Below, in pieces: positions 23,210 through 34,597 of a DNA stretch of 64,000 nt. Position 1 is the stretch's first letter; every line of letters starts with the position of its first letter. This DNA comes from Sordaria brevicollis (taxonomy: Eukaryota; Ascomycota; Sordariomycetes; Sordariales; Sordariaceae), in the NCBI GenBank assembly GCA_033439795.1, contig JAUTDP010000010.1:2356001-2420000 (forward strand), written 5' to 3'. The translations under genes were made by a program, and so were the position numbers. The notes below the pieces were generated by a model, which saw nothing but the letters and a program-made list of their open reading frames with translations, was not told the DNA's origin and ran no database searches.

Positions 23210-24502
23210 TTTTTTTTCTTTTGTTTCCTCCAGTGGTGTTTGGGTGAGAAACTTTGCAGTGTATACGAGAGTGTATAAATGTGTGAGTTTGGAGGATGGA
23301 GGATTGTAGACTTGGTGGTTCTTTCTTTGTGTTGATGCTTGCTTGTTGAAGGCGGATGTCGATGTCGATGCAGAACCATCATCAAGAACACCGGGACACT
23401 CGTCTTTTAACCACCCTTTCGAGTCCATCCAGCTTGCCAGCGACACATCACAGAGAGGATGTCTACCGGACATGACGCTGACAGAGTTCTACCAACCTAA
23501 TGTGTGCGTTTGTGAGCCATCTTTGGCCTTGACATTTCGTGGGCCACTAATCTCCGAGTTTTCTACAAGATTGAAGAAAACGACGCAAGAGTGTTGGTAG
23601 ACAACTAGCAGTAAACTCCATAAGCAAGTTGATGTTCAATGACTTTTTGAAAGACGGAAGATCTCGCAAATTAATGAATCTGCGCTTAAACTACGAACTT
23701 CTGCCTACCAAAAAGTAACCAAGTTGACAGCGCATGGCTGTTGGGTGCTTTCATCCGTTGACATCTGTTTACTTCGCCTTCCGGAAAAGGGGCCAACAAC
23801 ATTACCCTTTTGGCACAGATATAACTTAGCCTGCAGGCTTACACATCTACACATCCCGTTGCTGACCTAACGAATGAAGGCATAGTTGCCACTTGTATGT
23901 TGTCTAGCGGCAAGTCCATCTATAAAGGCTATACGGACTAGTGAAGTCGAAGGGCAATTCTATCTTGAGCATATTCTCAAAATAGTTTTAACGCACAGTG
24001 ACTGTCGGTATGACTGATCTCTGGACACTCGTGCCTAGTTCACAGTACGTTGGCTACCCAAAAGTCTATACAAGTGACTTCATGGATGTAATTATAAGTG
24101 GTTAGTACTTTCCATTTTCTTCTCGAATGATTAACCCAGAAGACTTTCGCAGCAAAATCTACCTCTATTTTGGCAGCGAAATATGAAGGACCATTTGATA
24201 ACAGGAATACTCCCCTGGCTCTCCCAGGTATATCCGAACAAGATGTCCAGATTTTGCTATTTCCCTTTTCTCTTACCACCTTCCTCCCCATCCTTCGTTC
24301 TTTCCCCATTTTATTCGCCATGCAGCTTTTCCCTCTTTCCCTCTTTCCCTCTTTCCCTCTTTCCCTCTTTCCCTCTTTCCCTCTTTCCCTCTTTCCCTCT
24401 TTCCCTCTTTCCCTCTTTCCCTCTTTCCCTCTTTCCCTCTTTCCCTCTTTCGCTCCCCATAACCACCTCATCCCATCATCCCCTCCCCCATGCCTGAAAA
24501 GT
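23210..24502. other. Intergenic region between paralogues B and C
   Basis: Contains the promoter of paralogue B, no recognisable gene, and near its right end a tandem array of an 8-nt unit (listed separately). Confidence 0.6.
24328..24450 (+). repeat. Tandem array of the octamer TTTCCCTC (about 15 copies)
   Basis: A nearly perfect array of an 8-nt unit over about 123 nt, ending in a diverged unit. It makes an open frame on the minus strand encoding an eight-residue Lys/Glu/Gly/Arg period, which I take as a by-product. It lies about 50 nt beyond the stop codon of paralogue C. Confidence 0.95.
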
Positions 24503-24760
24503 TCAATAATCCCACCCCCTCACCCTCCTCCTGGGGGGTACTCTCGGTCCCGGTGATTCCCATCCCCTAACCCTCCCCCCTCTCACCATCTCCCACACAG
24601 CTTGCGAACATCGCACATCCCCACACGTCTGTCCCTGCAACGTCGTGACTATCGTTCTGGCCGGGTACCAAGGATTACAAGTTTGCCAGTGGGGACAGCG
24701 TTGAAGACGGGAGGTTTGGTGGGGGCAGTTGGTGTAGAGGAAGTGGTGGGAGGTACACAT
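24503..24760 (-). CDS. Short Cys-rich protein, paralogue C without the low-complexity tail
   Basis: A single exon of 85 aa starting MCTSHHFLYTNCPH. Six cysteines (C2, C12, C22, C28, C46, C51) follow the same order as paralogue A, and CGDVRCS matches CGNLRCS of A at the same place. The C-terminus is short and Arg/Pro-rich, with none of the Gly/Tyr repeats of A and B. Just upstream are two A-runs like those before the A and B start codons. It may be a full short member, a truncated copy, or a gene whose 3' exons I did not find. The assignment rests on the aligned cysteines. Confidence 0.45.
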   Translation of the reverse strand: MCTSHHFLYTNCPHQTSRLQRCPHWQTCNPWYPARTIVTTLQGQTCGDVRCSQAVWEMVRGGRVRGWESPGPRVPPRRRVRGWDY

Positions 24761-25873
24761 TTTTTTTATTTTTTTTTATCTTCGGGCTCTCTCGTCCTCT
24801 GAGTAAAGGTATCCTAGGTCGTTCGCTCGCTTCCGAAAAGGACCACCAGCGTAATAAATCTGAGTATTGCAGTTGTGGAGAGAAATGGAGATTTATTTTG
24901 GATTTGGAGCTCGGAAGCAATCTGAGGAGCAATTCCGTAAGTTCTTTTTTAACCAACTTGGTGGTAGGCAGTAGGACGTTGCTGTCGTGGATAACTGTGT
25001 GTCATGGAAGAAGAGACTTACGGGAAAGACATTGGACATGCAGAGAACATCAGCGAGATGCGTACAGAAGAGTATTGTCATTGGTACCCCTGGATGGAAT
25101 TGTGCATAGCTACCCCGGAACACCAAACGAGTTCAGCATGCGTTTGCGTTTTTTGCTGTGCGGGCAACGTTTTTGAGATAACTCCATCGAATGGTCAAGA
25201 AAACAAAGTAGGCAGGCATCATGGATCACAGTGACACGATATTTCGACAAGAGATGTTGCAACGATACAGTTGAACCAGCGACACGAACAGAGAGCAACA
25301 TCGTGTACGGAATGTGTAGCCGAGGACTATGATGCCGGCGACGTTAGTCACTTGAACAATCCATCTGAATGGAACACAAACGTATGAGGATCAGATAAAC
25401 GACACTCCTCGCTGTCGACATGTCGTTCGATCAAGTCACGCTCGACAACTTCAACAATGCACTCAAAGATCTATAGAATCCGCTCCTTGAATAATCTGCC
25501 TATCTGCTAGACTGTAACTAACTAAGTTGCTAGCTAATTGACCCCTTGAGTAGTAAACGGGGCATTCCATGAGAATTTCGAGCCTCGGAACATACAAGCA
25601 TCTTGACACCCAACCTTGCCATCCTTTCATGATCGACTGACTTATCCACTACGTACGAACGCGCTCCTCAAACTTAAACCTCTCGAACCTGACTTGACGT
25701 ATCCACACACCCATTCGTTTTCCGCTGCGACCCATTCGGAAAAAAAAAAGAGAACCTTATCCCATAGACACAAAAAGCAAATAATTATCAAAGGTTGTCT
25801 TGTCCTTTCAGTCATTTGTCAACGAGGACAAGGACCGAACTAGACGACAATCATATTAAAGAAACCACCGCAT
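24761..25873. other. Intergenic region between paralogue C and ARS2
   Basis: 1.1 kb with no recognisable gene. It holds the promoter of paralogue C and presumably the ARS2 3' UTR. Confidence 0.6.
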
Positions 25874-28724
25874 CTAGTAGTTGAGCTCGCCGCCGTTTCC
25901 GCCAGCTGAGGCATCCAAATCCTCGTAGCTCTTGAGAGTCCTGCCCTGGACGGCCTCACGAGGACCCATAGCCGCGTTTCCGGCAGCGCCATCGCCCCAG
26001 CGGCTAGCAGGACCTCCGACGCCGCGACCGCGACCGGCCACTCCGGCATCCACACCTCCCGACCACCTTGGGTTAGGACGACGGTCGTAGGGGCCAGCAC
26101 GGTTCTGGAATCTGCCTCCAGCAGCGCCCATGGGACCCCCACGACGAATGGGACCACCTGCGCCACTGCGGTCGTCACCACCAGCGGCATGCCAGTTGCC
26201 CGTCGCACCGGCCATGGCACCAGCGTTCATCATGTTGGGGAACATGGATGGCATCGGGAAGCCAGGGAAGTTGAGCATGCTGTTCATAGCATAGTTTTGG
26301 AGGTTGAAGCCACGTGGGGTTCCGGTCGGTTGTTGGCCGTTGGAAGGCGGGAAGTGGCCATTGCTATTCGCATCGGTCCGGGACGGCGCAATGTGTGCAG
26401 GATCAATGACATAGGCATTGACCAAGGCAATCTATCAGAGTCAGCGAAAATTCCACATTGAGGTGGCCAGAATAACTTACCTCTTCCTTGAGCTTATCCA
26501 GCCAGTCGAGGTGACGCTTCTCGACGTGCTTCTTCCAGAAGTGCTCCTCCTTGAAAAGCTTGGTGCACTCGGGCACCTTGCACCTCCACTTGTTCTCATC
26601 CTCCTGCTTGACATATTTGTTGAGCTCATCGTTAATGGCATCCTCAATCGGCTTACCGCCCAACTTCCTGATGTCAACAGTATCGGGCTCAAGGATCTGC
26701 ATGATCTTGTCCTCAAAGGTCTTGACCCAGTTGTACGCGCGTTGCAGCTGCTGCTCAGTCTTGGAAGACGTGCGGAACTTGCGCTCACCCTCAGGCGCCT
26801 CACCTTCCTCAACCTCTTCGGCGTCCTTGCGCTTCTTGGAAGGGAAAGGCTCACCAAGAGCGCTGGCACGAGCGACAGCCTTGGCAGACGACGAGAGCGT
26901 GCTACGGGGTCTGCGAAGATGGCCACCAGGGCACTTCCTCGTTAACTCATGGATAGAGTCACTTTCAAAGACGCAAAAGAAGCAGAAGTTGAAAACGCGG
27001 CGAAGATACTCGATCATGAGATCCAGCTGCTTCTTCTTGACGAGCAAGTCTTCATCATCGACTTCGTCATCAACCGTCCCCTCATCATCATCATTGTCAT
27101 CATCATCGTCTTCGTGCTCTTCGCCTTCTTCGTCCATGGCTTCATCCATGCCTATGGTCTTCTCCTTCTTGATCTTCTCTTTCTTGATGCCAGGAACAGG
27201 AACGGCAGGCTGCAGACGGCCGGAAGCCCTCAGGTCCTCTACGCGCTCATCGATTTTGAGCGTGGCATTGAAGTCGGAGCCGAAGTCCTCTTCAAACTTG
27301 TTGACAAGGCGTCTGACAAGCTCGAGGTCCTTCTCGATGCGTTCAGGTGCAGAGAAAAGATCCCAGAGAGCCTTCTTCCTGGGGTTCATGGGTGGGTTGT
27401 GTACGCCTACGTGGCAGGTGAAGTCACCGCGCTGTTCGTCTTTGACAGTCTTGCCATTGATGGCCTCCAGGGCCTTCTCGGCAGTGGTGGGGACGGGAGG
27501 CTTGGTCTCGCCCTCGTCATCTTCGTCTTTCATTTCATCCTGAGCGATGGGAGCCTCCGGCGCAGGGTGCAACATGATCCAACCGATGCGGTGGTATCGT
27601 TTACTGGGATTCGGATCACTCAAAGAAAGCCACTTGAAGCCGCCCTCTTCCTCTCCAAGATGCTCCTTGCAGAAGGCCTCAAGGTTCTGACGGCTGACAG
27701 ACGGGGCAATGGTCTTGATGAGGAGGGTCGGCTGGAAAAGATTCTCATCCCTAATGTCGGCATTATTGGCTGGGACTAAGTCGCCGACGCCAAGAACCTC
27801 GTTCGCAGCTGTTGCCTCACCTTCTTCCTTTTCCACGACACCACCAGCACCGTTGCTTTCGCTCTTGGGGATACCCTCCAGAGAGAACTCGTCAAAGGTG
27901 CCAGTCTCAAGATCCTGCTCCCACTGGGTGTAGGCGCCACGACGGAATTCGTTGAGTTGCTTCCTGAAACCATCCCTGATTTCTGGAACGTAGCGCTCTC
28001 TGAACCACTGTTCGTCCTTGTGTTGCTTGACAAAAGTTTGGGCCATCTTGGCTTGAAGCTCTTCCTTGTAGGCGTCGTAGGCTGCCTGAATCTTGGCCTT
28101 TTCCTTCTCACGCTCCTCGGGACCGCGGACACGCTCGGGCTCACGGCGGCGGCCAGTGCGCAACCTTTCCTTTTCCTCCTTGATTTTCTCGTTTGCCCTC
28201 CACCATTCGCCGTAATATGAGAATCCGACTTGGTACGGGAGCTTGATCGGGTCGGGAATTGGGTTTGTCAAAGGCTGGATTGGGGCCACGTCCTGGCCAG
28301 GCACATAGCGGTCGATATTGGCAGGAGGCGATCGGATGCGCCTTGACTGGTCATCGCGATCGCGAGGGTCACGGGGATCACGCGTGTCGCGGGTATCGCG
28401 GGTCGGGTAATCGTCTCGTGTGCGGGCTCTGGGCTCGTAACGATCGAGGGCGGCGGGGGATCTTGAGCGACGTCTGTTGCGGTCGGCTGATGCAGGAGTA
28501 AGCAAGGTGTGAAGGTACGAACGCATGATCATGGGGGTGTGCGATGCGGATGAACGGTCCACTGTCGTGCAACACGAAAAGGATGAGATGGTGGACGTAC
28601 CAGGAGATCTGCCACGATAGAAACTGTCCCTGTCGTCCATGACCCTATTGCTGCTTCTGTCCCAGTTACGATCACCAGGTGACCGAGCCGAGCCCTCTCG
28701 GTAAGGGTGGTAAGACGAGTCCAT
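25874..28724 (-). CDS. ars2: ARS2/SERRATE zinc-finger protein (Pir2-like)
   Basis: Exons are 28601-28724, 26481-28486 and 25874-26431, giving 895 aa in phase. The N-terminus is Arg/Asp-rich with RDT/RDP repeats. Next comes the SERRATE/Ars2 N-terminal region (LPYQVGFSYYGEWWRAN). A charged linker has a long acidic stretch. The conserved core reads EYLRRVFNFCFFCVFESD then ELTRKCPGGHLRRPR. A single C2H2 finger (CKVPECTKLF...HFWKKHVEKRH) is followed by a Gly/Asn/Met-rich C-terminus. In animals, plants and fission yeast the family links the nuclear cap-binding complex to RNA processing and decay, and it takes part in small-RNA and heterochromatin pathways. The last junction reads KLKEE then IALVNAYVIDPAH. 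The neighbour TspO is divergent. The large open frames on the opposite strand are shadows. Confidence 0.92.
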
Positions 28725-30432
28725 TGTTGATTGAAATCTGATGTGCGATGGCCGAACTGTTTCCGTCTCTAGCTACGCCGGTCAAAGTATAGAAGAGTAG
28801 GATGAGAAATGGTCGGATCTGGGAGCTGGAACCGCGCGTCGTATAAGTGTTGAATTGGGACGTTGGATGTTTTCAGAAAGACAGGCAATCTTTTGGTATG
28901 GTGGTGCTTGTCAAGTAATGGTAGCGGAAGCCGGACAGTTGCTTGCGCGTAGAGATTGGCTTCTGTTTGGCGACATGATTGCGGTTAGAACGGTCACTCT
29001 TGGGTGAGGAGGATCTGGGAGCTTGGAAAGTAAAAGATGTAGAGTAGAAGCGGGTGTGATTGTAAAAGTAGAAGGAGACCAAGATGTGGCTAATTATTGA
29101 TGAGGCAGCGCCCGTGATAGTTTTGTGTGCTGTGCTGCTTGGTTTGTTGATAATAGTGGTGATGTTGGTGACGGTGGAGGAGGAGACGGTCAACTGAACA
29201 ACAAGAATCACAGCAGAGAGAGGGCGAGCTCATCATGGCATGGCCAACAACACCTCTCGTCGCCGTACCAGAAGAAGATGGGGGAGATCGCAATAACGAT
29301 GGCTGAAAAAAAGGGGATTTCTGAACAAGTGAATGGAGCAGTAAAGAAAAGGGAATAACGAACAATTACATGGAAGTGTTGATGATCTTGTTGCCCCAGG
29401 CTGGCGTTTGCTTGTCGCCGTCGCGCAGTGAGGATGTCTGGTACAAGTTGGATTTCGTGGCGGGCGCGCGTGGAGATTCCAACAAGTGAAGGGAATGGCC
29501 GACAGGTACAGGGTGACGAAGTACCTGGCACGCCTGGCACTCCTGGCTCGCTGGCCGCTGCTGCTGCTGCGTGCTGCAAGTCCACCGTTGTTACCTCAGC
29601 AGCCGGGTCCGTGCTTTCCATGCTTCCTTTGATCCACTCTTCCGCCAGCCAACCGCTCCCGGCCAACTAAGTCACGTGTAGTATCCACTCCATTGTCCAA
29701 CGGGAAAGCCGAAGTCCGTGTTCACGGCAGCAAACGGGCAACTTGTCCCATCATTGACACTGTTTGTGTTTCACCAAACCACCAGCAACTGATTGGTATT
29801 GTAACTACAGGTATTAAGAGCTCTATATAGCTCATCTGTCTTTGAATCCTCACTCCTCGGCAACTTTATCGCACAGAACGCGGAGACTTTTCTAAGCGAC
29901 GGACAGCAGCCTGCCATGTCTCTCTTCCCGACAAAGATATCCACAAGAGGGGCAGTGACATCCGTCTCTTACGATTCCCGCGATCCAAAGGACCACTCAT
30001 TTGGCAAGTACATCGGAACATTGGACGAGCGATCTCTATGTAAAAACCGCCAAGTGTATACATACAATCTCACTGCCAAATAGCAAAATAATGCCAACAC
30101 ACTCTATCGTAGAGTAGCAATGCCACGCGGAGACTTTTTCTCAGCTTCCAACGGTTTAGGACAATTGCAGCACACAGTGTTCAGCGTACCAAGACCCTGA
30201 ACTTTCCAAATCTGGCGATGTCGTCATAGCAAGTCGTCCGACTTATACATGAAGTGAACACCACCGCCATCGAGACGAGAGATTCCGTTCCTTTTCTCTC
30301 ATTCATATATCCAGACGACACAAGTAGTTCAAATTAGTTGTTCATATCAACTTTGACTAATCAACATATCCATAACCTCTACCTGACATAACAAAACACA
30401 ACAAGACTGGTTACAACAGACAAACCGCCAAA
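28725..30432. other. Divergent promoter region of ARS2 and TspO
   Basis: 1.7 kb. A 152-codon minus-strand frame at 29208-29666 has no recognisable content. A palindromic TATA-like element (AGCTCTATATAGCT) lies near 29819-29832, about 600 bp before TspO. No gene is supported. Confidence 0.55.
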
Positions 30433-31120
30433 ATGACGAGCTACATCCCCCAGCTCACCCTCCCCTCCGCCATATTCAACTCGGCGCCAGCGTCGATTCT
30501 CCTGCCCATAGCTCTTGGGTCAGCAGTCGGCTTTAGCACAAATCGTAGTACGCCCTTTCCTCCGCCCCTTCCTTCATTTTCCCCTTCCTCCCAAGCATAT
30601 ACTAACAGACAGCAAAACAGCCTCGGACCAAAAACGTCAATACCGCGCCCTCGCCCAACCCCCCCTCCACCCCCCCTCCTCCGTCTTCGGCCCCGTCTGG
30701 ACCTTGCTCTACGGCATGATGGGCTACGCCTCCTACCGGGCCTACCAAATCGGCACCTCGGCCTCTACCATCCTAACCGCCGGCCCCGATATTGTTCCCA
30801 CCACCTACCACACCTCTACTCTCTACACCATCCAGCTCGGCCTGAACCTCATTTGGATGCCTCTCTTCTTTGGCATTCGTCGTCCTATCGAAGCTACGAT
30901 TGATTGTGCGGCGTTGGTGGGAATCAATGCGTACTTGGCCTACACGTGGGGAACGAAGATTGATCAGGTGGCGGGTTGGTTGATGGTGCCGTATGTGGCG
31001 TGGTTGAGCTTTGCCACTTATTTGAGTTTTGGGAGCGGGTATTTGAATGAGTGGGATTTTAGTGAGGAGAGAATTAGGAAGGGGGAGGAGAGGAGGAAGG
31101 CCGAGGGGAAGGATCTTTGA
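30433..31120 (+). CDS. TspO/MBR (translocator protein) family membrane protein
   Basis: Exons are 30433-30544 and 30621-31120, giving 203 aa. Three AGs could serve as acceptor in phase or nearly so. I chose the third because ACTAAC at 30601-30606 is a branch site 14 nt before it, and the joined reading STNPSDQKRQY suits the family. Hallmarks are ALAQPPLHPPSSVFGPVWTL in the first loop and second helix, then five hydrophobic helices in all, with YLAYTWGTKI and VPYVAWLSFATYLSF in the last two. The C-terminal tail is charged. Family members bind tetrapyrroles and sterols, and in fungi are placed in mitochondrial or ER membranes. The physiological role in this organism is not established by sequence. 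The 3' end converges with arg-13. Confidence 0.9.
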
Positions 31121-31620
31121 ATGATACCTACCTACCTATGGGTGTCATGGAGAGCAAGCGAGCGAGCTTGAGGTTGTTAGTTAGATGAAGATGTTGCTGG
31201 TTTTTTTTGCCTGTCAGCATCAGTTGCTATTTGAGAGATACCAATGACAAAGTGCTTAGAACGAAAACAATTGCTGTCCAAGGGGTTTGAAACAAAGTTG
31301 TTGTATGTGCAAGTAAAACTATGTCTATCAAGCCATCTATGTACTCTCCCGTTTTTTGCATCAACAGTTTTTCCCTCCTGGTATCAATCCTCCTCAAAAT
31401 GAAAACGATGTGTAAAACAGATGCAAAACGCTCCAGTTCCAACCAACCGACCCCATCTATAAGCTTTGCGCCGACCGTTTTCCCCTTCTTTTGCTCTCGC
31501 CCTATGCCCTAGATCTATCCTCCCCATGCTCCGTCTAGATCCATCCTCCAAGCAAACATTGACCGTCCCCCCATCTCCTCTCCTCTTCTGTCCTATTTTC
31601 CATATCCTCTATGTCGACTG
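31121..31620. other. Convergent 3' region of TspO and arg-13
   Basis: 500 nt between two stop codons; no gene is seen. Presumably the two 3' UTRs. Confidence 0.6.
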
Positions 31621-32766
31621 TCAAGCCATAGGAAAATACTTCTTCAACCCATCATACACCATAAAGATGAACGCCGAGCTCGGCGCACTCCTCAACACGG
31701 TAATCCCACACCCCCTATAAAACCCCTTGATGCCAGCCTGCTTCCACAACGCCCTCGTCTCCTCCACAAACGTCGTCTTTTTCGTCGCCCCTCCTCCTCC
31801 TTCTGCGCTCCCACCAAGCGGACTAGTCTGCATCCGACTCTTGACCGTATCCGCCGGAAAGAACAAGAAATTATAACTCATACCCGCGCTAGCGCCCGCA
31901 ATCGCCTGCTGCCAAAGCGGGAGAGCTTTATCCCTACTCTCCAGCAGGTCCTCCTGGCTTCCACCGCGCTTCAACAGCGCCTTCTCATTGCGCTCGCGAA
32001 ACCACTTGCTAGTGGTTTCCTTAGAGCCAAACCACGCCGCGCACCCTCCGGCCTCACGAATCAAGGTACCCATCTGCCCATGCCAAAACCCCCTCAGTCC
32101 CTCATGGCGCCAAATCTCCTTGATCACGGGGATCGGCTTCAGCTGTCTCGGTTTTCCGCCGGGCTCGTCGGGGACTTGGATCTTGCACTTGACTAGCTCC
32201 ACGGGGGTCAAGATGAAGGAGGTGAAAGCGCCCGCGAAACCGCCGGTGAACCAGAGAGCGGAAAGCGAAAGTTCGGTGTTGGGGGCAGCAAAGCCGCAGG
32301 AGTAGATGAGGCCGCGGCCGATGCGTTCAAAGAAGAACAGAGACGAGTTCTCGAGGGCGGCGCCGACGAGCGGGGCGGTGATGCCCCGGTAGAGTCCCAA
32401 GAAGCCGTCGGCGCGGATGGATTGCCGGAAGCAGTCGAGGGGACCGGTGTACCGGAGCGGGAGGTGGTCGGGTTGGGATTGCAGACGGACTTTGACGGTG
32501 TCGAAGGGGTATTCGATGTATTTGCCTACTATGCCGGCGGCCTGCGGTTTGTTGTTAATAAGGGGCGGGGTGAACATTGGGGCTGGGGTGAGTGAAAAAA
32601 AAAAACGTACAGATCCGTAAACGATATCCTCCAAAGCTTCCATCACTGCCGTTCGTGACTCAACCTTGGCCGGTAGAGATGTGGATGATGTGAGGGAGTG
32701 AGAGGCGGAAGCGACGCCGGCTTCCTTGTACCCTTGGTGGGTTTGAGCTGGTACGGAATCCATCAT
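31621..32766 (-). CDS. arg-13: Mitochondrial ornithine/basic amino acid carrier ARG-13
   Basis: Exons are 32611-32766 and 31621-32541, with the intron in phase 0 between YGS and AAGIVGK, giving 358 aa. It is a typical mitochondrial carrier with three repeats, each with the Px[DE]xx[KR] signature: [22 protein letters not shown] and [11 protein letters not shown]. The N-terminal 45 residues are Ser/Thr-rich and not conserved in carriers generally. ORT1/ARG-13 carriers exchange ornithine made in the matrix for cytosolic substrates and are needed for arginine synthesis in fungi. The symbol rests on similarity to ARG-13 as I remember it ([19 protein letters not shown]) and on known linkage of arg-13 to the same chromosome arm as os-1. 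Two adjacent ATGs (32766, 32763) open the frame. Confidence 0.85.
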   Translation of the reverse strand: MMDSVPAQTHQGYKEAGVASASHSLTSSTSLPAKVESRTAVMEALEDIVYGSVRFFFSLTPAPMFTPPLINNKPQAAGIVGKYIEYPFDTVKVRLQSQPDHLPLRYTGPLDCFRQSIRADGFLGLYRGITAPLVGAALENSSLFFFERIGRGLIYSCGFAAPNTELSLSALWFTGGFAGAFTSFILTPVELVKCKIQVPDEPGGKPRQLKPIPVIKEIWRHEGLRGFWHGQMGTLIREAGGCAAWFGSKETTSKWFRERNEKALLKRGGSQEDLLESRDKALPLWQQAIAGASAGMSYNFLFFPADTVKSRMQTSPLGGSAEGGGGATKKTTFVEETRALWKQAGIKGFYRGCGITVLRSAPSSAFIFMVYDGLKKYFPMA

Positions 32767-34597
32767 GACAAAATGTGAGGGCTGTGAGGCCTGATGTGAT
32801 TAGGGTGAAAAAGATCGAGGGTGAAGTTCAAGAGCGTGGTGGTGGTGATGATGATGAGTTGCAACCAAGCCGGTAGCGGCAAGCGACGTGGGAGAAGCTA
32901 GCCGGTGTTATATATGCAGTTTGCGCGCCGCCCAAAAGGAGGCGATTTTGCTGCGAAATCTCGCGATCTGTCGATTCGATTCTTTCGTGAGATCGCACGG
33001 AGAATCGTAGACGGTATGTGATGCGCGATGGCGGCTGTGTGTGACGACTTCGCTGGTTGTGATCAGGGATGCCGAAGATGCCTTTCCACTTTCTTTTTTT
33101 GTGAGTGGCTCGTGATGTCTAGTAGGGAAGTCTATATGAGGGGTAAGAATATGGCTTGAAGTCGTGTGGTGTGGTTGAAACAAGGAATTGGGAAGAGAAG
33201 AAGAAAAAAGAAGAAACGGTCAAAAGTCTATGTTTGCTCACAAAAAGATGAAGCAAGGGAAGAGAAAGAAAAAGTTGCTCTGTGAGAAACAAAAAGTGGA
33301 AGTGTGAAGGTAGGGTGGTGTAGGACAACGAGGAAGGGTCTCCGTTTCTTGTGTGAACCCTTCGGTTTTCAGTTTCGGGGTCACCGTTCTCGACTCGACT
33401 TTCTGGTCTTGGTGACTACACTTGATTCAGGGATCACCACCGATGATAAGAAAAGTACATACGTAAAAGTCAATACCTTATTTGGGGTCCCACGGGCAAA
33501 GAGTCCGAAGAGCGGAAGAGCAAGAGAAGAGCGGAGCCTCTCAGCCCCAGTGTGTGTATGTCTCAGTATTGAGTCGATTGACACGTGCGGAACGTCTCAA
33601 GTTTTTATAAGGAGAGGGTACGACGACGATGGAGATCATGGTTCATCCATTGTGTTTGGTTTTGGGAACATGCGCCTTGTGGTTGACAATTTTTTTTTCT
33701 CCCACTACCAAAGCTGAGAATAGTATCAAGGGTACAAAAACCCTCACTTATACCAAACTGGCAGCTCGTCAAGATTTACCCACTAGAAGAAACCTTGTGA
33801 TCACGTTGCAAGGAAAAAGGAAACGTTGTCCGAGGGACTTCAACTCAGTAGAGGTAAAGAGAGACTGTCACAAACCTTTCTGTCTGTCTGCAGAGGTAAC
33901 CAGATCAAATGCAATCGATCAGAGGAGCAGCAACAGCAACATCCACGAGAACCCCGTGTGTCACCGTTAACAACAGTGCAGCCCCCCGTTCCACAAGAAC
34001 GAAAGACGAACACGGGAACGGCGTCGAGAAGGAGTGGATTCAATCTTGCAAAAAATTTGGTCAAGGAAATCCAAGAAAACTGGCGCGGTTTCGAGTCCGC
34101 GTTGCCAGGGCCACACTTTCAGCGGGTTCAGCACCAAAAAAAGGGCCTGTGCTGGCGGGGCGACCGGCGGAACAGGGCAAGCACGAGCACGATGAATCGT
34201 GGATTCGTGGGTGTCCCTGGCATGGTCTCCACGCCGATGATGCTTGGCGAGATTATCTGATGATCTGATAAAATCTCGCGATGGTTCGAACCTCGGAAAA
34301 CGGTTGGGTCGACATCTCCACTGCAACGTCGAACAGCTCCCTTTTCGAGGTCCTTCCGGTTCACCGTTTCTTGACTTGCATATGGCCTACGCGGCCGGAC
34401 TCGGAATAGCTTCCTCGTAAGGATGGTTAAGCTGATTAAATCCCGCAAACTATCTCCTTCAGTCTCCGGTTTAACTCTTGATGCATCTTCATTTAGATCC
34501 GTTCTTACCCATCCCGTCCGACGCCGACCGTTAACCGGTCTTCAACAAAATAGTGATATGCAAACGATTACAGTATAACATCCACTCATTCGATGGC
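32767..34597. other. Upstream region of arg-13 and 3' region of PRP28
   Basis: 1.8 kb between two minus-strand genes with no recognised gene. It is rich in A/G on the plus strand near 33180-33300. No exact CPC1 site (TGASTCA) was noticed. Confidence 0.55.
32907..32914 (-). promoter_or_regulatory. Candidate TATA element of arg-13
   Basis: TATATAAC on the minus strand, about 141 nt before the arg-13 start codon. The position is plausible for a core promoter, but there is no support beyond the motif. Confidence 0.3.

Noticed and set aside
24040..24471. 143-codon minus-strand frame with a Lys/Glu/Gly/Arg period
   Set aside because: The period is the octamer array read in frame; the rest shows no coding character.
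18868..25873. Possible RIP-mutated transposon DNA in the AT-richer gaps
   Set aside because: There is no clear excess of TpA or runs of nonsense codons in a transposase-like frame, and no terminal repeats were seen.
26551..27779. Two long plus-strand frames (330 and 276 codons) opposite ARS2
   Set aside because: Low-complexity mirrors of acidic and Lys-rich codons of ARS2; no domain.
29208..29666. 152-codon minus-strand frame upstream of ARS2
   Set aside because: No domain and no coding bias in a divergent promoter; transcript evidence would be needed.
34284..34300. GGTTCGAACC as a possible tRNA T-arm
   Set aside because: The flanking bases do not form the T-stem or an acceptor stem. I saw no tRNA in the window.
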